A DNA stretch of 49,648 nt, from NCBI GenBank assembly GCA_024403275.1, contig JAKSSD010000011.1:1-49648 (forward strand), given 5' to 3'. The notes under the pieces are model-generated. The model had not been told where the DNA came from, made no database searches, and saw only the letters and a list, made by a program, of their open reading frames with translations. Of this stretch, positions 38,420 through 45,151 are shown piece by piece. The first letter of the stretch is position 1. Every line of letters starts with the position of its first letter. The position numbers and the translations under genes were made by a program. This DNA is from Lachnospiraceae bacterium. GTDB taxonomy: Bacteria > Bacillota > Clostridia > Lachnospirales > Lachnospiraceae.

Positions 38420-38584
38420 ATGAAAAAGAATATTATAGCTGAAGCAGTAAAAAGAACATATGCAGATATCAACAGAATAAACGGTTATATTAAGTATACC
38501 CGTAACAACTCATACGGCTTTACGGCAAAATTTGAAGCTTCAAACAATAACCCGGAAAACATGTTTACTATTGAAATATTCTAA
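38420..38584 (+). CDS. 54-residue hypothetical protein
   Basis: ATG with AGGAGG nine bases upstream, reading MKKNIIAEAVKRTYADINRI and ending MFTIEIF. Uninterrupted and between two well spaced genes. Predicted strand-helix-strand. Not recognised. Confidence 0.7.
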   Translation: MKKNIIAEAVKRTYADINRINGYIKYTRNNSYGFTAKFEASNNNPENMFTIEIF

Positions 38585-38600
38585 TACATAACCCACATAC

Positions 38601-38636
38601 AACCCCGGAAGGCCGGAAGAACTCCGGCCGGGGGTT
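38601..38636 (+). other. GC-rich intergenic hairpin
   Basis: AACCCC...GGGGTT enclosing GGCCGGA / TCCGGCC with a small internal loop; over ten base pairs. It ends 17 bases before the next AGGAGG and lacks a T tract. Confidence 0.7.
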
Positions 38637-38668
38637 ATAACCTGATAACACAATAGGAGGCGTATATT

Positions 38669-39076
38669 ATGAAAAAATTCACTGGTAAAATTCAGGCCGT
38701 AAAGGATAAAACGGCGGCTTATATATTATCACTCTTAATATGTGATGATAGTCAAAAATGGATTATTGAGCATGAAATAAAAGATCTCATTTCTAACATG
38801 CGTATACATGATATATCAGTTTATCACGCTTGTAATTATGGTATTCAGTTTGATATTACATATACGGAAGCCGAATATAAAAACGGCAGCTTAAAAGCTG
38901 AAGTTACAATTGACAACGTATGCACTGGCAATATTGAAATACACGACAAAATAACCGGGGCTATACTGGAGGCCGGAAGCCCTGACATAATTGATAAATA
39001 CAACCCTGATAATATCAGTGTATTCTATGAGAAAATAGATAAATGGGATCTGGATTTTATCCCGTATTCAGTATAA
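38669..39076 (+). CDS. Hypothetical protein, right-arm operon
   Basis: 135 residues with AGGAGG upstream. N-terminal helix (KFTGKIQAVKDKTAAYILSL), then beta strands with YGIQFDITYTEAEYK. Not recognised. Its neighbours are all small accessory genes separated by GC-rich hairpins. Confidence 0.65.
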   Translation: MKKFTGKIQAVKDKTAAYILSLLICDDSQKWIIEHEIKDLISNMRIHDISVYHACNYGIQFDITYTEAEYKNGSLKAEVTIDNVCTGNIEIHDKITGAILEAGSPDIIDKYNPDNISVFYEKIDKWDLDFIPYSV

Positions 39077-39085
39077 TACATAATC

Positions 39086-39118
39086 GGCCGGAGTCCGGGG
39101 ATAATTCCCCGGAAGGCC
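39086..39118 (+). other. GC-rich intergenic hairpin
   Basis: TCCGGGGA / TTCCCCGGA with loop TAAT, flanked by GGCC / GGCC that can extend the stem. Same design and nearly the same loop as the hairpin at 38361. Confidence 0.7.
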
Positions 39119-39153
39119 TGAACAATAATACATATTTTCGGAGGATAAATATT

Positions 39154-39546
39154 ATGAAAAAATTAACATCTATTATTACAATAATTAGCATCATGGCCGG
39201 AAGTTCAGGAAATACATATTTTCAGTCTTTTGAAGACATATATCCGGAAACTGCTATAATTACAGAAACAAATCAGGAAACTGATATTGTAACTGTTGAA
39301 ACTTTAAACGGAAACTTATTCCAGTTTTACGGGGTTGAAGACTATACAACCGGGGATATTGTTTCCATGATAATGGATTCTAACAAAACGGAAGCCGTAA
39401 ACGATGATATAATTTTATCCGTAAAGTATAGCGGATATATCCCGGAAACAACCCCGGAAGAAGTCCCGGAAGTTGAAACAACCCCGGAAGCGGATCTGTT
39501 TATGGAATATCTGGAAGCTATTGAAAACGGAAGCTATAACGAATAA
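39154..39546 (+). CDS. Small protein with possible signal peptide
   Basis: 130 residues from ATG 39154, which has GGAGG upstream; an upstream extension to 39043 overlaps the previous gene and is rejected. Residues 1-20 (MKKLTSIITIISIMAGSSG) look like a short secretion signal. The core (DIVTVETLNGNLFQFYGVED) forms strands and the C-terminus is a Pro/Glu/Thr-rich tail. Similar small exported proteins are common in Clostridial mobile elements. Function unknown. Confidence 0.62.
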   Translation: MKKLTSIITIISIMAGSSGNTYFQSFEDIYPETAIITETNQETDIVTVETLNGNLFQFYGVEDYTTGDIVSMIMDSNKTEAVNDDIILSVKYSGYIPETTPEEVPEVETTPEADLFMEYLEAIENGSYNE

Positions 39547-39561
39547 TAGGAGGCGGAAATT

Positions 39562-39909
39562 ATGATTAATCTTGTATTATGGAACTTAAAAACTAAGAAG
39601 GGTATAAACGTTATTGAAAAAAGAACCCCGGCAGGGATTGAAAAATCTATATCCGTAAACGGCCGTACATTTACAAGTCCTGACGATATCAGGAAAATAT
39701 ATAAACTTATTCAGGAAGCCGAAAATATCAATAAAAGCGTTTTTGCGGAAGATATTGCAACCATTAAAGCGGAGGCCGACTTCCACAATATTGATTTTGA
39801 GGAAGTCCTCAAGGATTATCTTGTTGCGATAGATGAATATGTAGCTTATTACATGTATCAGGAAGCGGAAGAAAACTATATTGACTTGCATAATCGCTGC
39901 CCGGTTTAA
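39562..39909 (+). CDS. Hypothetical protein, right-arm operon
   Basis: 115 residues with AGGAGG upstream. Two-part: a beta N-terminus (NLVLWNLKTKKGINVIEKRT) and an acidic helical C-terminus (KAEADFHNIDFEEVLKDYLV). Not recognised. Confidence 0.62.
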   Translation: MINLVLWNLKTKKGINVIEKRTPAGIEKSISVNGRTFTSPDDIRKIYKLIQEAENINKSVFAEDIATIKAEADFHNIDFEEVLKDYLVAIDEYVAYYMYQEAEENYIDLHNRCPV

Positions 39910-39928
39910 TAATTACATATATCAGGAA

Positions 39929-39958
39929 GGCCGGGACTTGTAAACAGTCCCGGAGGCC
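39929..39958 (+). other. GC-rich intergenic hairpin
   Basis: CCGGGACT / AGTCCCGG with a seven-base loop, flanked by GG...CC. Lies after the gene ending 39909 and before the next promoter. Confidence 0.65.
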
Positions 39959-39978
39959 TGAACAATAACATAAAAATA

Positions 39979-40057
39979 TTTTAGAATATTTTCTAAAATC
40001 CTATTGACAAATAGAAAATAATATGCTATTATATTAACAGATAGAAAATATTCTATC
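39979..40057 (+). promoter_or_regulatory. Internal rightward promoter with two operators
   Basis: TTGACA (40004-40009), 17 bases, TATTAT (40027-40032). Upstream palindrome with arms TTTTAGAA / TTCTAAAA at 39979-39998, again five bases before the -35. Downstream palindrome GATAGAA / TTCTATC at 40040-40057, at the likely transcription start. This bracketed layout suggests repression by a dimeric regulator. Confidence 0.82.
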
Positions 40058-40099
40058 AAACGGAAGCCCACAATTAATACATATCAGGAGGAAACAATT

Positions 40100-40474
40100 A
40101 TGAAAACTATGAAAACAGCTTATTTTTTCGGAAACAAAGTCAGTGAATACGGCCTTGAAAATGGTTATGTAGATTATAGCACACTTGCTAAGTCATTTGA
40201 TGCAGTACTGAACAATGATATCATGGCCAAAATCGGATTTGAAAACTTTGAACTAGTAAACGGCAGTGACTACAATGATGAAACAGATGAATACACTGAA
40301 ATATACCAGTGTTACATTATTTCAGATGCAGGACTCCAGATCCTTCAGGACTACACTGATGAAATTGTTTACAGATCGGAAGATTATGACCTGAATATCT
40401 GGTGTGTAACACACTATGGTACAGGCTGGACTCACGTACTCACAAATATTGAAATTAACCCGGAAGAAGAATGA
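40100..40474 (+). CDS. Hypothetical protein under its own promoter
   Basis: 124 residues with AGGAGG upstream. Acidic, aromatic-rich, with YFFGNKVSEYGLENGYVDYS and YNDETDEYTEIYQCYIIS. It is the first gene after the promoter at 40004, so it is probably separately regulated. Reminiscent of small phage proteins of unknown function with antirestriction-like acidity, but no family is recognised. Confidence 0.62.
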   Translation: MKTMKTAYFFGNKVSEYGLENGYVDYSTLAKSFDAVLNNDIMAKIGFENFELVNGSDYNDETDEYTEIYQCYIISDAGLQILQDYTDEIVYRSEDYDLNIWCVTHYGTGWTHVLTNIEINPEEE

Positions 40475-40491
40475 TTCAGGAGGCGTAAATT

Positions 40492-40533
40492 ATGAAATAC
40501 TCTAAACTGAAAATTAATCTTTATAAACAATAG
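40492..40533 (+). CDS. 13-residue micro-ORF
   Basis: ATG with AGGAGGCG upstream encodes MKYSKLKINLYKQ and then TAG. It starts like the next gene (MKYFRVK), so it may be a remnant of a duplicated gene start or a leader peptide. Directly followed by a TACTAAG motif copy. Confidence 0.35.
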   Translation: MKYSKLKINLYKQ

Positions 40534-40535
40534 CT

Positions 40536-40552
40536 ATACTACTAAACACTAA
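40536..40552 (+). promoter_or_regulatory. TACTAAG motif copy
   Basis: ATACTACTAAACACTAA following a TATACT hexamer, three bases after the micro-ORF stop. No good -35 is visible upstream. Confidence 0.6.
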
Positions 40553-40601
40553 ATTGATTAATCGGAAGCCGGAAACAAACAGATTTTAGGAGGAATAAAT
40601 T

Positions 40602-40811
40602 ATGAAATACTTTAGAGTAAAACCTGAATACGACAACAAAATGCGTATATCAACAAAAGGAAGAAATGAAGGTATTTATGTAGCTAATGAACTTTATACG
40701 GAAGCAGAACTGAAAAAGTATAGAGTATGCAATATCTTTGAAGCTGTCGATATTCCGAAAACAAATACATACTGGTTTTTTGGAGCAAGATTTGAAAGTC
40801 AGGAGGCCTGA
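40602..40811 (+). CDS. Small hypothetical protein
   Basis: 69 residues with AGGAGG upstream. Basic, reading MKYFRVKPEYDNKMR and ending FFGARFESQEA. Strands with a helix; not recognised. Confidence 0.6.
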   Translation: MKYFRVKPEYDNKMRISTKGRNEGIYVANELYTEAELKKYRVCNIFEAVDIPKTNTYWFFGARFESQEA

Positions 40812-40814
40812 AAC

Positions 40815-40913
40815 ATGAATTTTATAATGCTTTGTATCGGAGTTCTTGCAACCATAGCAGCGGCAATAGTTGACTTCTGGAATAATTCCGGGGGATCTGG
40901 TTTACTAATGTAA
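40815..40913 (+). CDS. 32-residue single-span membrane peptide
   Basis: ATG with CAGGAGG upstream (which overlaps the previous stop), encoding MNFIMLCIGVLATIAAAIVD followed by a short Gly/Ser tail. One clear hydrophobic span. Could be a small membrane effector or regulator. Confidence 0.6.
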   Translation: MNFIMLCIGVLATIAAAIVDFWNNSGGSGLLM

Positions 40914-40932
40914 TGAAACGGAGGCGGAAACT

Positions 40933-41076
40933 ATGAAAAGATTAATACTTGAATTCAGGTTAAACAGACTTGACAAACAGATTAAACAACAACAGAAGGC
41001 CGGAAATGTTTATAAGGCCTATGAACTATCACTTATCAGATTTGAATTATCACATAAATTACTTAACAATTATTAA
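40933..41076 (+). CDS. 47-residue helical protein
   Basis: ATG with GGAGGCGG upstream. MKRLILEFRLNRLDKQIKQQ and LSLIRFELSHKLLNNY form two amphipathic basic helices, like a small DNA- or RNA-binding helical hairpin. Not recognised. Confidence 0.6.
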   Translation: MKRLILEFRLNRLDKQIKQQQKAGNVYKAYELSLIRFELSHKLLNNY

Positions 41077-41105
41077 TACATATAATCGGAAGCGGAAAAC
41101 AATAG

Positions 41106-41124
41106 TCCCGGCATAATGCCGGGA
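41106..41124 (+). other. GC-rich intergenic hairpin
   Basis: TCCCGGCA / TGCCGGGA, 8-bp perfect stem with a TAA loop, just before AGGAGG of the gene at 41145. No T tract. Confidence 0.7.
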
Positions 41125-41144
41125 AACATTAGGAGGATAAAATT

Positions 41145-41372
41145 ATGAAAACAAAAAGATTTGTATATGAATACGCAAACGGGAAGTTAAAAGAATTCAA
41201 TGATAACCCGGCAATGCAGGACTGTTACAAACAGGAAGCGAAAAGGAATATTGAAATAGTGATTCAACAATGTGAATATGGTTACATTTCAATTGATGAA
41301 TGTATCAGAAAAATTTCAGATCCTTTTATCATTGACGTAAATACAGGTGAAACAATATTACATAACAATTAA
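41145..41372 (+). CDS. Small hypothetical protein
   Basis: 75 residues with AGGAGG upstream. Helical middle (MQDCYKQEAKRNIEIVIQQC). Not recognised. Confidence 0.6.
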   Translation: MKTKRFVYEYANGKLKEFNDNPAMQDCYKQEAKRNIEIVIQQCEYGYISIDECIRKISDPFIIDVNTGETILHNN

Positions 41373-41431
41373 TCGGAAACAAAACAAGCTGAACTATCAG
41401 GCTATACGGGTACAATCTGGAGGAATAAACT

Positions 41432-41653
41432 ATGAAAAAACATACATACAGAATTGACTATGATATTAAGACAAATGGAAGTCAGTACGGCCGGAGGCTA
41501 TATGTAAAAGCTGATACGGCAAAGGAAGCGAAAGAAGTATTTAAGAATACAACAAACGGAAAATGCTTTTATAATTCTGATTGTCACGCCTTCCATGTGG
41601 AAATACATCAGGCCGATAATGAAATAATCACTGAACAGTACGATATAATTTAA
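41432..41653 (+). CDS. Small hypothetical protein
   Basis: 73 residues with GGAGG upstream. YRIDYDIKTNGSQYGRRLYV, a helix AKEAKEVFKNT and a final strand give a small alpha/beta pattern shared with phage proteins that process surface or RNA ligands, but no family is recognised. Confidence 0.6.
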   Translation: MKKHTYRIDYDIKTNGSQYGRRLYVKADTAKEAKEVFKNTTNGKCFYNSDCHAFHVEIHQADNEIITEQYDII

Positions 41654-41729
41654 TTAGAAATTATTCTAAAAAGTATTGACAGATAGAATATTATATGCTA
41701 TACTGAATACAGTTAGAAAATATTCTATC
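41654..41729 (+). promoter_or_regulatory. Internal rightward promoter with two operators
   Basis: TTGACA (41676-41681), 17 bases, TATACT (41699-41704). Operators TTAGAA / TTCTAA at 41654-41669 upstream and TAGAA / TTCTA at 41712-41729 downstream. Same architecture as the promoter at 40004, and likely controlled by the same regulator. Confidence 0.82.
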
Positions 41730-41756
41730 TGCAATACATGAAACGGAGGATAAATT

Positions 41757-42005
41757 ATGTATACTACAGAACAAATCAAATCAATAATTGGAACTTCAAA
41801 AACAAAGTCAACCATTGAATCTAAACTGAAAAAAGCAAATGTAAAATTTAACTATGATTCGGAAGAAAAAGAGTTCAAAATCAATAACCCGGATGGATCT
41901 GTAATAAGAATATACAAGTCAGTATATAAAGAAATTAAAGTGTTACATATGCAGCCGTTTAAAATGCAGTATTCAGGAACACCAGTATTTTTTGGAAGCT
42001 TATAA
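41757..42005 (+). CDS. Small hypothetical protein under its own promoter
   Basis: 82 residues with GGAGG upstream. Lysine-rich helical N-terminus (IKSIIGTSKTKSTIESKLKK) followed by strands (VIRIYKSVYKEIKVL). First gene after the promoter at 41676. Not recognised. Confidence 0.62.
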   Translation: MYTTEQIKSIIGTSKTKSTIESKLKKANVKFNYDSEEKEFKINNPDGSVIRIYKSVYKEIKVLHMQPFKMQYSGTPVFFGSL

Positions 42006-42022
42006 TTAAGGAGGCATGAATT

Positions 42023-42217
42023 ATGGAAGACAATGTACATGTAGTAGGAATTGACAAAGGAACTGGATACATAGTAGCTTGCACAAATTGTGGCAGATCC
42101 GATGCGGAAGCTTTTGCAAAATACTATAGAAAAATCGGATACAATGCACGAATAGTCACTGAAGAAGTTCTTGATTATATGTTAGAGCAGGAACGTCAGG
42201 AACGAAAATTATATTAA
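42023..42217 (+). CDS. Small hypothetical protein
   Basis: 64 residues with GGAGG upstream. Strand-helix pattern with CTNCGRSDAEAFAKYYRKIG; two cysteines in CTNC could bind metal. Not recognised. Confidence 0.6.
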   Translation: MEDNVHVVGIDKGTGYIVACTNCGRSDAEAFAKYYRKIGYNARIVTEEVLDYMLEQERQERKLY

Positions 42218-42228
42218 TACATACAGCA

Positions 42229-42258
42229 TCCGGGTATAAGTTTAGGCCTATACCCGGA
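42229..42258 (+). other. GC-rich intergenic hairpin
   Basis: TCCGGGTATA / TATACCCGGA, a perfect 10-bp stem with a ten-base loop, just before the ribosome binding site of the gene at 42279. Confidence 0.7.
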
Positions 42259-42278
42259 AGTAAAACGGGGGATAAATT

Positions 42279-42518
42279 ATGTTAATACAGACACTTGACT
42301 ATCTTGTTAATGAAGTAGTTGAAATTGATGATGCTGATATTCAGGCCATAGAAAAGATAGATAACGAATTCAGTATAATCTGGAATTCAGACGGCCTTGC
42401 TTATCAGGTAACAAACAAATTCTTATCAGATATTGGCATTCTGGAAACAGAATCTGAATCAGATAATTTTTACAAACAGTTTATAGACAGAAACGGAAAT
42501 GTAATTTTACCATTCTAA
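42279..42518 (+). CDS. Small acidic hypothetical protein
   Basis: 79 residues; GGGGGAT serves as ribosome site. Very acidic (EVVEIDDADIQAIEKIDNEF), ending with strands. Not recognised. Confidence 0.6.
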   Translation: MLIQTLDYLVNEVVEIDDADIQAIEKIDNEFSIIWNSDGLAYQVTNKFLSDIGILETESESDNFYKQFIDRNGNVILPF

Positions 42519-42531
42519 GGAGGAACTAATT

Positions 42532-42672
42532 ATGATGTACATTACAGTTTATGATGTGGAAGCTGAAGAACTTGAAAAGCTTGCTGAAGACAATGACACA
42601 ACTATTGCAGAGATAGTTGAAATGCTTATGGAATACAAAGACGATATGAAAAGAGAATTTAATTTACAATAG
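42532..42672 (+). CDS. 46-residue protein, possible ribbon-helix-helix
   Basis: AGGAGG upstream. MMYITVYDVEAEELEKLAED, then NDTTIAEIVEMLMEYKDDMK, fit the strand-helix-helix layout of CopG/Arc-type DNA-binding proteins, which bind palindromes as dimers. It is a candidate for the regulator of the palindromic operators nearby. The strand lacks strong basic residues, so this is tentative. Confidence 0.55.
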   Translation: MMYITVYDVEAEELEKLAEDNDTTIAEIVEMLMEYKDDMKREFNLQ

Positions 42673-42684
42673 GAGGCAGGAACT

Positions 42685-42840
42685 ATGAATGAACTAAAAA
42701 AATACATACTTAATCATTGGCCTTCAGAAAATCTTGAATCAGAAATAATTTATGCTTATGATAAAATGGATGCTTTAGATAAAGCATTAGATTGTGAAGG
42801 ACATATATACGAACTTATTGAAGTAGGAGGCCGGGCTTAA
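42685..42840 (+). CDS. 51-residue hypothetical protein
   Basis: ATG with AGGAGG upstream. MNELKKYILNHWPSENLESE, acidic and helical. Its last codons (GGRA and stop) lie within the hairpin at 42831-42848. Confidence 0.6.
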   Translation: MNELKKYILNHWPSENLESEIIYAYDKMDALDKALDCEGHIYELIEVGGRA

Positions 42841-42879
42841 ATGCCCGGTTATAATCAACAGTATACTACTAAGCACTAA
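42831..42879 (+). promoter_or_regulatory. GC-rich hairpin plus TACTAAG motif copy
   Basis: Hairpin CCGGGC / GCCCGG at 42831-42848 overlapping a stop codon, followed by a motif copy ATACTACTAAGCACTAA at 42863-42879. The two repeated elements occur together here, as they do after the first gene of the operon. Confidence 0.62.
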
Positions 42880-42900
42880 GCATATTCGGAGGATGATTAT

Positions 42901-43158
42901 ATGAATATAACAAACAAAGACTATCAGGCCATACAGAACTTAATCAGTGTTGTATCAGGCCATTTAGATGAACTTGATGTTCTGGAAGCTGAATACTACA
43001 TTGAATGTGTTCAGATGATGCAGAGACTGGAAGAGAAACGGAAACAAGATAATGAACGCAGGTACAAACTTATCTCCGAAAAGAGAAAATCAGATCCGAA
43101 CTATGCCAGAACCCTGAATGAGAACGGAAAACAGAAAAGCTATTCTAAAAAGAAGTAA
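42901..43158 (+). CDS. Hypothetical helical protein
   Basis: 85 residues with GGAGG upstream. N-terminal helices (YQAIQNLISVVSGHLDELDV), then a coiled coil and a very basic C-terminus ending KSYSKKK. Possibly nucleic-acid binding. Not recognised. Confidence 0.6.
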   Translation: MNITNKDYQAIQNLISVVSGHLDELDVLEAEYYIECVQMMQRLEEKRKQDNERRYKLISEKRKSDPNYARTLNENGKQKSYSKKK

Positions 43159-43171
43159 AGGAGAATGTTCT

Positions 43172-43504
43172 ATGCCATGGAAGTCAGAAAAGATTAAGCT
43201 GCCGGAAGAATACGACAGACGATGTAAACTAACATCAGATCAGCGTGAAAAGATTAAGGAACTATATGCAACCGGGTTATACTCTTTACGCCAGCTTGGA
43301 ATGGAATTCGGAGTTGATAAAAGCTACATCTCATTGTTAGTTAATCCTGACCGGGCAGCAAAAGTTAAGGCCAATAGGAAGGCCAATGCAGAACGATACA
43401 AAGTTGATAAGGAAGAACGCAACAGAATCATGCGTGAATACAGACAGCGGAAACAGAGATTATATCTGGAAGGGAAGATTGGAAATGAAACTGACAAACA
43501 GTAA
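43172..43504 (+). CDS. Helix-turn-helix protein
   Basis: 110 residues from ATG 43172 (MPWKSEKIKL) with AAAGGAG upstream. The segment REKIKELYATGLYSLRQLGM with FGVDKSYIS is a homeodomain-like helix-turn-helix as in resolvase or sigma-70 region 4 type proteins. The C-terminus is highly basic. It probably binds DNA as a regulator. It overlaps the next gene by 20 bases in a different frame. Confidence 0.65.
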   Translation: MPWKSEKIKLPEEYDRRCKLTSDQREKIKELYATGLYSLRQLGMEFGVDKSYISLLVNPDRAAKVKANRKANAERYKVDKEERNRIMREYRQRKQRLYLEGKIGNETDKQ

Positions 43505-43832
43505 AGTATATGATGATGCTATAAATGATAATCTATATGGAAGAATACATGATATTAGTGATACATGGATAGAGAATGTACTTGTAAATGACGAATGGAA
43601 GATGGTAGGCTTCCAGAAGGTTGATGCCAGATGTTTTATACTAATTGGAACTAGGAACTGGGCTACTAAATATACAGCAATGAATCTGCATGAAGCTATA
43701 TGTTCTGAAACATGGTATGAAGTTGATAAAGCGGAAGGGAATAGCATTTACAACAAGATTCTCAAGTCAAAACGTACATCCAAAAAAGGAAAAGAGTATT
43801 ACATATTTAAATTTACGGAGGTAGAATCATGA
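43485..43832 (+). CDS. Hypothetical protein
   Basis: 115 residues from ATG 43485 (MKLTNSKVYDDAIND) with GAAGGGA upstream; the longer frame overlaps the helix-turn-helix gene. Rich in aromatic residues (GTRNWATKYTAMNLHEAICS). Ends with an ATGA overlap to the next gene. Not recognised. Confidence 0.6.
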   Translation: MKLTNSKVYDDAINDNLYGRIHDISDTWIENVLVNDEWKMVGFQKVDARCFILIGTRNWATKYTAMNLHEAICSETWYEVDKAEGNSIYNKILKSKRTSKKGKEYYIFKFTEVES

Positions 43833-44266
43833 AAGTAGTATGCGGAAGTTATTATGTACACAAGTCAAACCTGAATGAACTGTTTAACAAAGTTCAGGAT
43901 AAGGATCTGGAAGTCCTTATACAACAAACAGATGTTGACTATGATGTTGTCAAGTATGACAAAGGGAACGTAACCCTGATTAAAGCATCGGACTGGGATA
44001 CAGCAAACGAACCATTAATAGACTACACTGTACTCTTTAAGGTCGGAAGCTTATCTGAACCCGGTGTAAAGCGTATGAATGGAAGACAGATATATCACAA
44101 CAAATGGATGTTTGTTAGTCCTGACTACACTGGATTTGATGTAGAGGAAGCTAAGGAACGTACTGCAATATGGAATTCAATTCCTGATATTAAATCCCAT
44201 AAGAGCAGAATCGGAAACAAAACATACTGGGTAGAACTTCTGAACCAGTACAACATACCAGTGTAA
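43829..44266 (+). CDS. Hypothetical protein
   Basis: 145 residues with GGAGG upstream and an ATGA overlap. Alternating strands, YYVHKSNLNELFNKVQDKDL then VNRMNGRQIYHNK-like loop region; not recognised. Small accessory gene of the right arm. Confidence 0.6.
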   Translation: MKVVCGSYYVHKSNLNELFNKVQDKDLEVLIQQTDVDYDVVKYDKGNVTLIKASDWDTANEPLIDYTVLFKVGSLSEPGVKRMNGRQIYHNKWMFVSPDYTGFDVEEAKERTAIWNSIPDIKSHKSRIGNKTYWVELLNQYNIPV

Positions 44267-44279
44267 AGGAGATAGAATT

Positions 44280-44498
44280 ATGTTTACATCAGCAGAGATT
44301 ATTACATATCAAGTGACTACATTAGTATTAGCTAAGTTCTTTATATCAATAGCGGAGAATGTATTTCCGGCAATAGTTAAAGGCCTTAAGTATATCGGAC
44401 TAGGTATAGTCTGGATGATTATATTCCTTCTCAGAGTGTCAGAGTTGCTGCCGGAACTGGATTATAACTACTCATCACGAAGAAGAATATTGACTTGA
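44280..44498 (+). CDS. Small membrane protein
   Basis: 72 residues with AAAGGAG upstream. Two hydrophobic segments (VTTLVLAKFFISIA and YIGLGIVWMIIFLL) and a basic C-terminus, so probably two spans with both ends in the cytoplasm. Function unknown. It may be a holin-like or regulatory membrane protein, but no lysis genes are nearby. Confidence 0.55.
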   Translation: MFTSAEIITYQVTTLVLAKFFISIAENVFPAIVKGLKYIGLGIVWMIIFLLRVSELLPELDYNYSSRRRILT

Positions 44499-44517
44499 CT
44501 CCGTAAGGAGGCAAAGG

Positions 44518-44595
44518 ATGAACTTGTTTCATCCTATATGTTCCGATAGGAACACAATCCCTGAGATAAAAGTAGTAGAGTTCAGTAGAGTATAG
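44518..44595 (+). CDS. 25-residue micro-ORF
   Basis: ATG with AAGGAGG upstream encodes MNLFHPICSDRNTIPEIKVV and ends before the promoter at 44608. The good ribosome site supports it, but length and lack of comparisons keep it tentative. Confidence 0.4.
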   Translation: MNLFHPICSDRNTIPEIKVVEFSRV

Positions 44596-44607
44596 TAAAA
44601 GTTTTTC

Positions 44608-44691
44608 TTGACAAACTGAAGTCTATATGATATTATATTACTAAGGACTAATGAAGTCCTAAATTAAAAACAGTATATTACTATGAACTAA
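44608..44691 (+). promoter_or_regulatory. Rightward promoter with two TACTAAG motif copies
   Basis: TTGACA (44608-44613), 17 bases, TATTAT (44631-44636). The first transcribed bases hold ATTACTAAGGACTAA (44637-44651), and AGGACT / AGTCCT can form a small hairpin. A second copy, ATTACTATGAACTAA, is at 44677-44691. The layout mirrors the leftward promoter at 36242. Confidence 0.8.
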
Positions 44692-44712
44692 TTTAATGAA
44701 AGGGTGATTCAG

Positions 44713-45003
44713 ATGACATTCAAAGACAGAATCAGAAACAGTAAGCATCCTGTAACTGACATCTCAAACATGTTCAGGGAAGTAATGAGTAGTCTTGAGA
44801 TGGAAGTTAAACCGGGAATTGAACGTGTAGTTGAGACTAATAACTACTCTAAGCTCAGGGATTATCTCAAGACTGGTAAGACTCATGCGAATATGATAAC
44901 AGCTATGATAGTTACTGTAGCTCTTGAGACTGGAAGTAAACCTGTAGCAACTCCGATTATACATGATAAAGTATTAGAAGTATTGGACTTAGATTTGGCA
45001 TAG
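44713..45003 (+). CDS. Hypothetical protein under its own promoter
   Basis: 96 residues from ATG 44713 (MTFKDRIRNSK) with AAAGGG upstream. Helical throughout (MFREVMSSLEMEVKPGIERV). Single-gene transcription unit between a strong promoter and a terminator, which suggests a regulatory or high-level product. Not recognised. Confidence 0.65.
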   Translation: MTFKDRIRNSKHPVTDISNMFREVMSSLEMEVKPGIERVVETNNYSKLRDYLKTGKTHANMITAMIVTVALETGSKPVATPIIHDKVLEVLDLDLA

Positions 45004-45061
45004 CTTGCTATGCATGAGCCAGCTAAAGCTGTCTTTGTGCTGACGCACAAGTCTTTTTCTT
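45003..45061 (+). terminator. Three hairpins ending in an intrinsic terminator
   Basis: After the stop codon come GCT-TGC-TAT-GCA-AGC, CAGC / GCTG (45020-45031) and TTGTGC / GCACAA (45035-45050), then GTCTTTTTCTT. It ends the unit started at 44608. The string of three small hairpins before AAGTCTTTTT resembles the array at 29406. Confidence 0.75.
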
Positions 45062-45064
45062 ATA

Positions 45065-45078
45065 ATACTAAGAGCTAA
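45065..45078 (+). promoter_or_regulatory. TACTAAG motif copy
   Basis: ATACTAAGAGCTAA preceded by TATA, four bases past the terminator T tract. A possible start of the next transcript toward the helicase gene. Confidence 0.55.
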
Positions 45079-45151
45079 TTTAGTCAGAGTAAAACGGAAG
45101 TCAAATCCTTAAGTCTTACTATATATATCTTTAATGAAAAAGTCTGTAACT

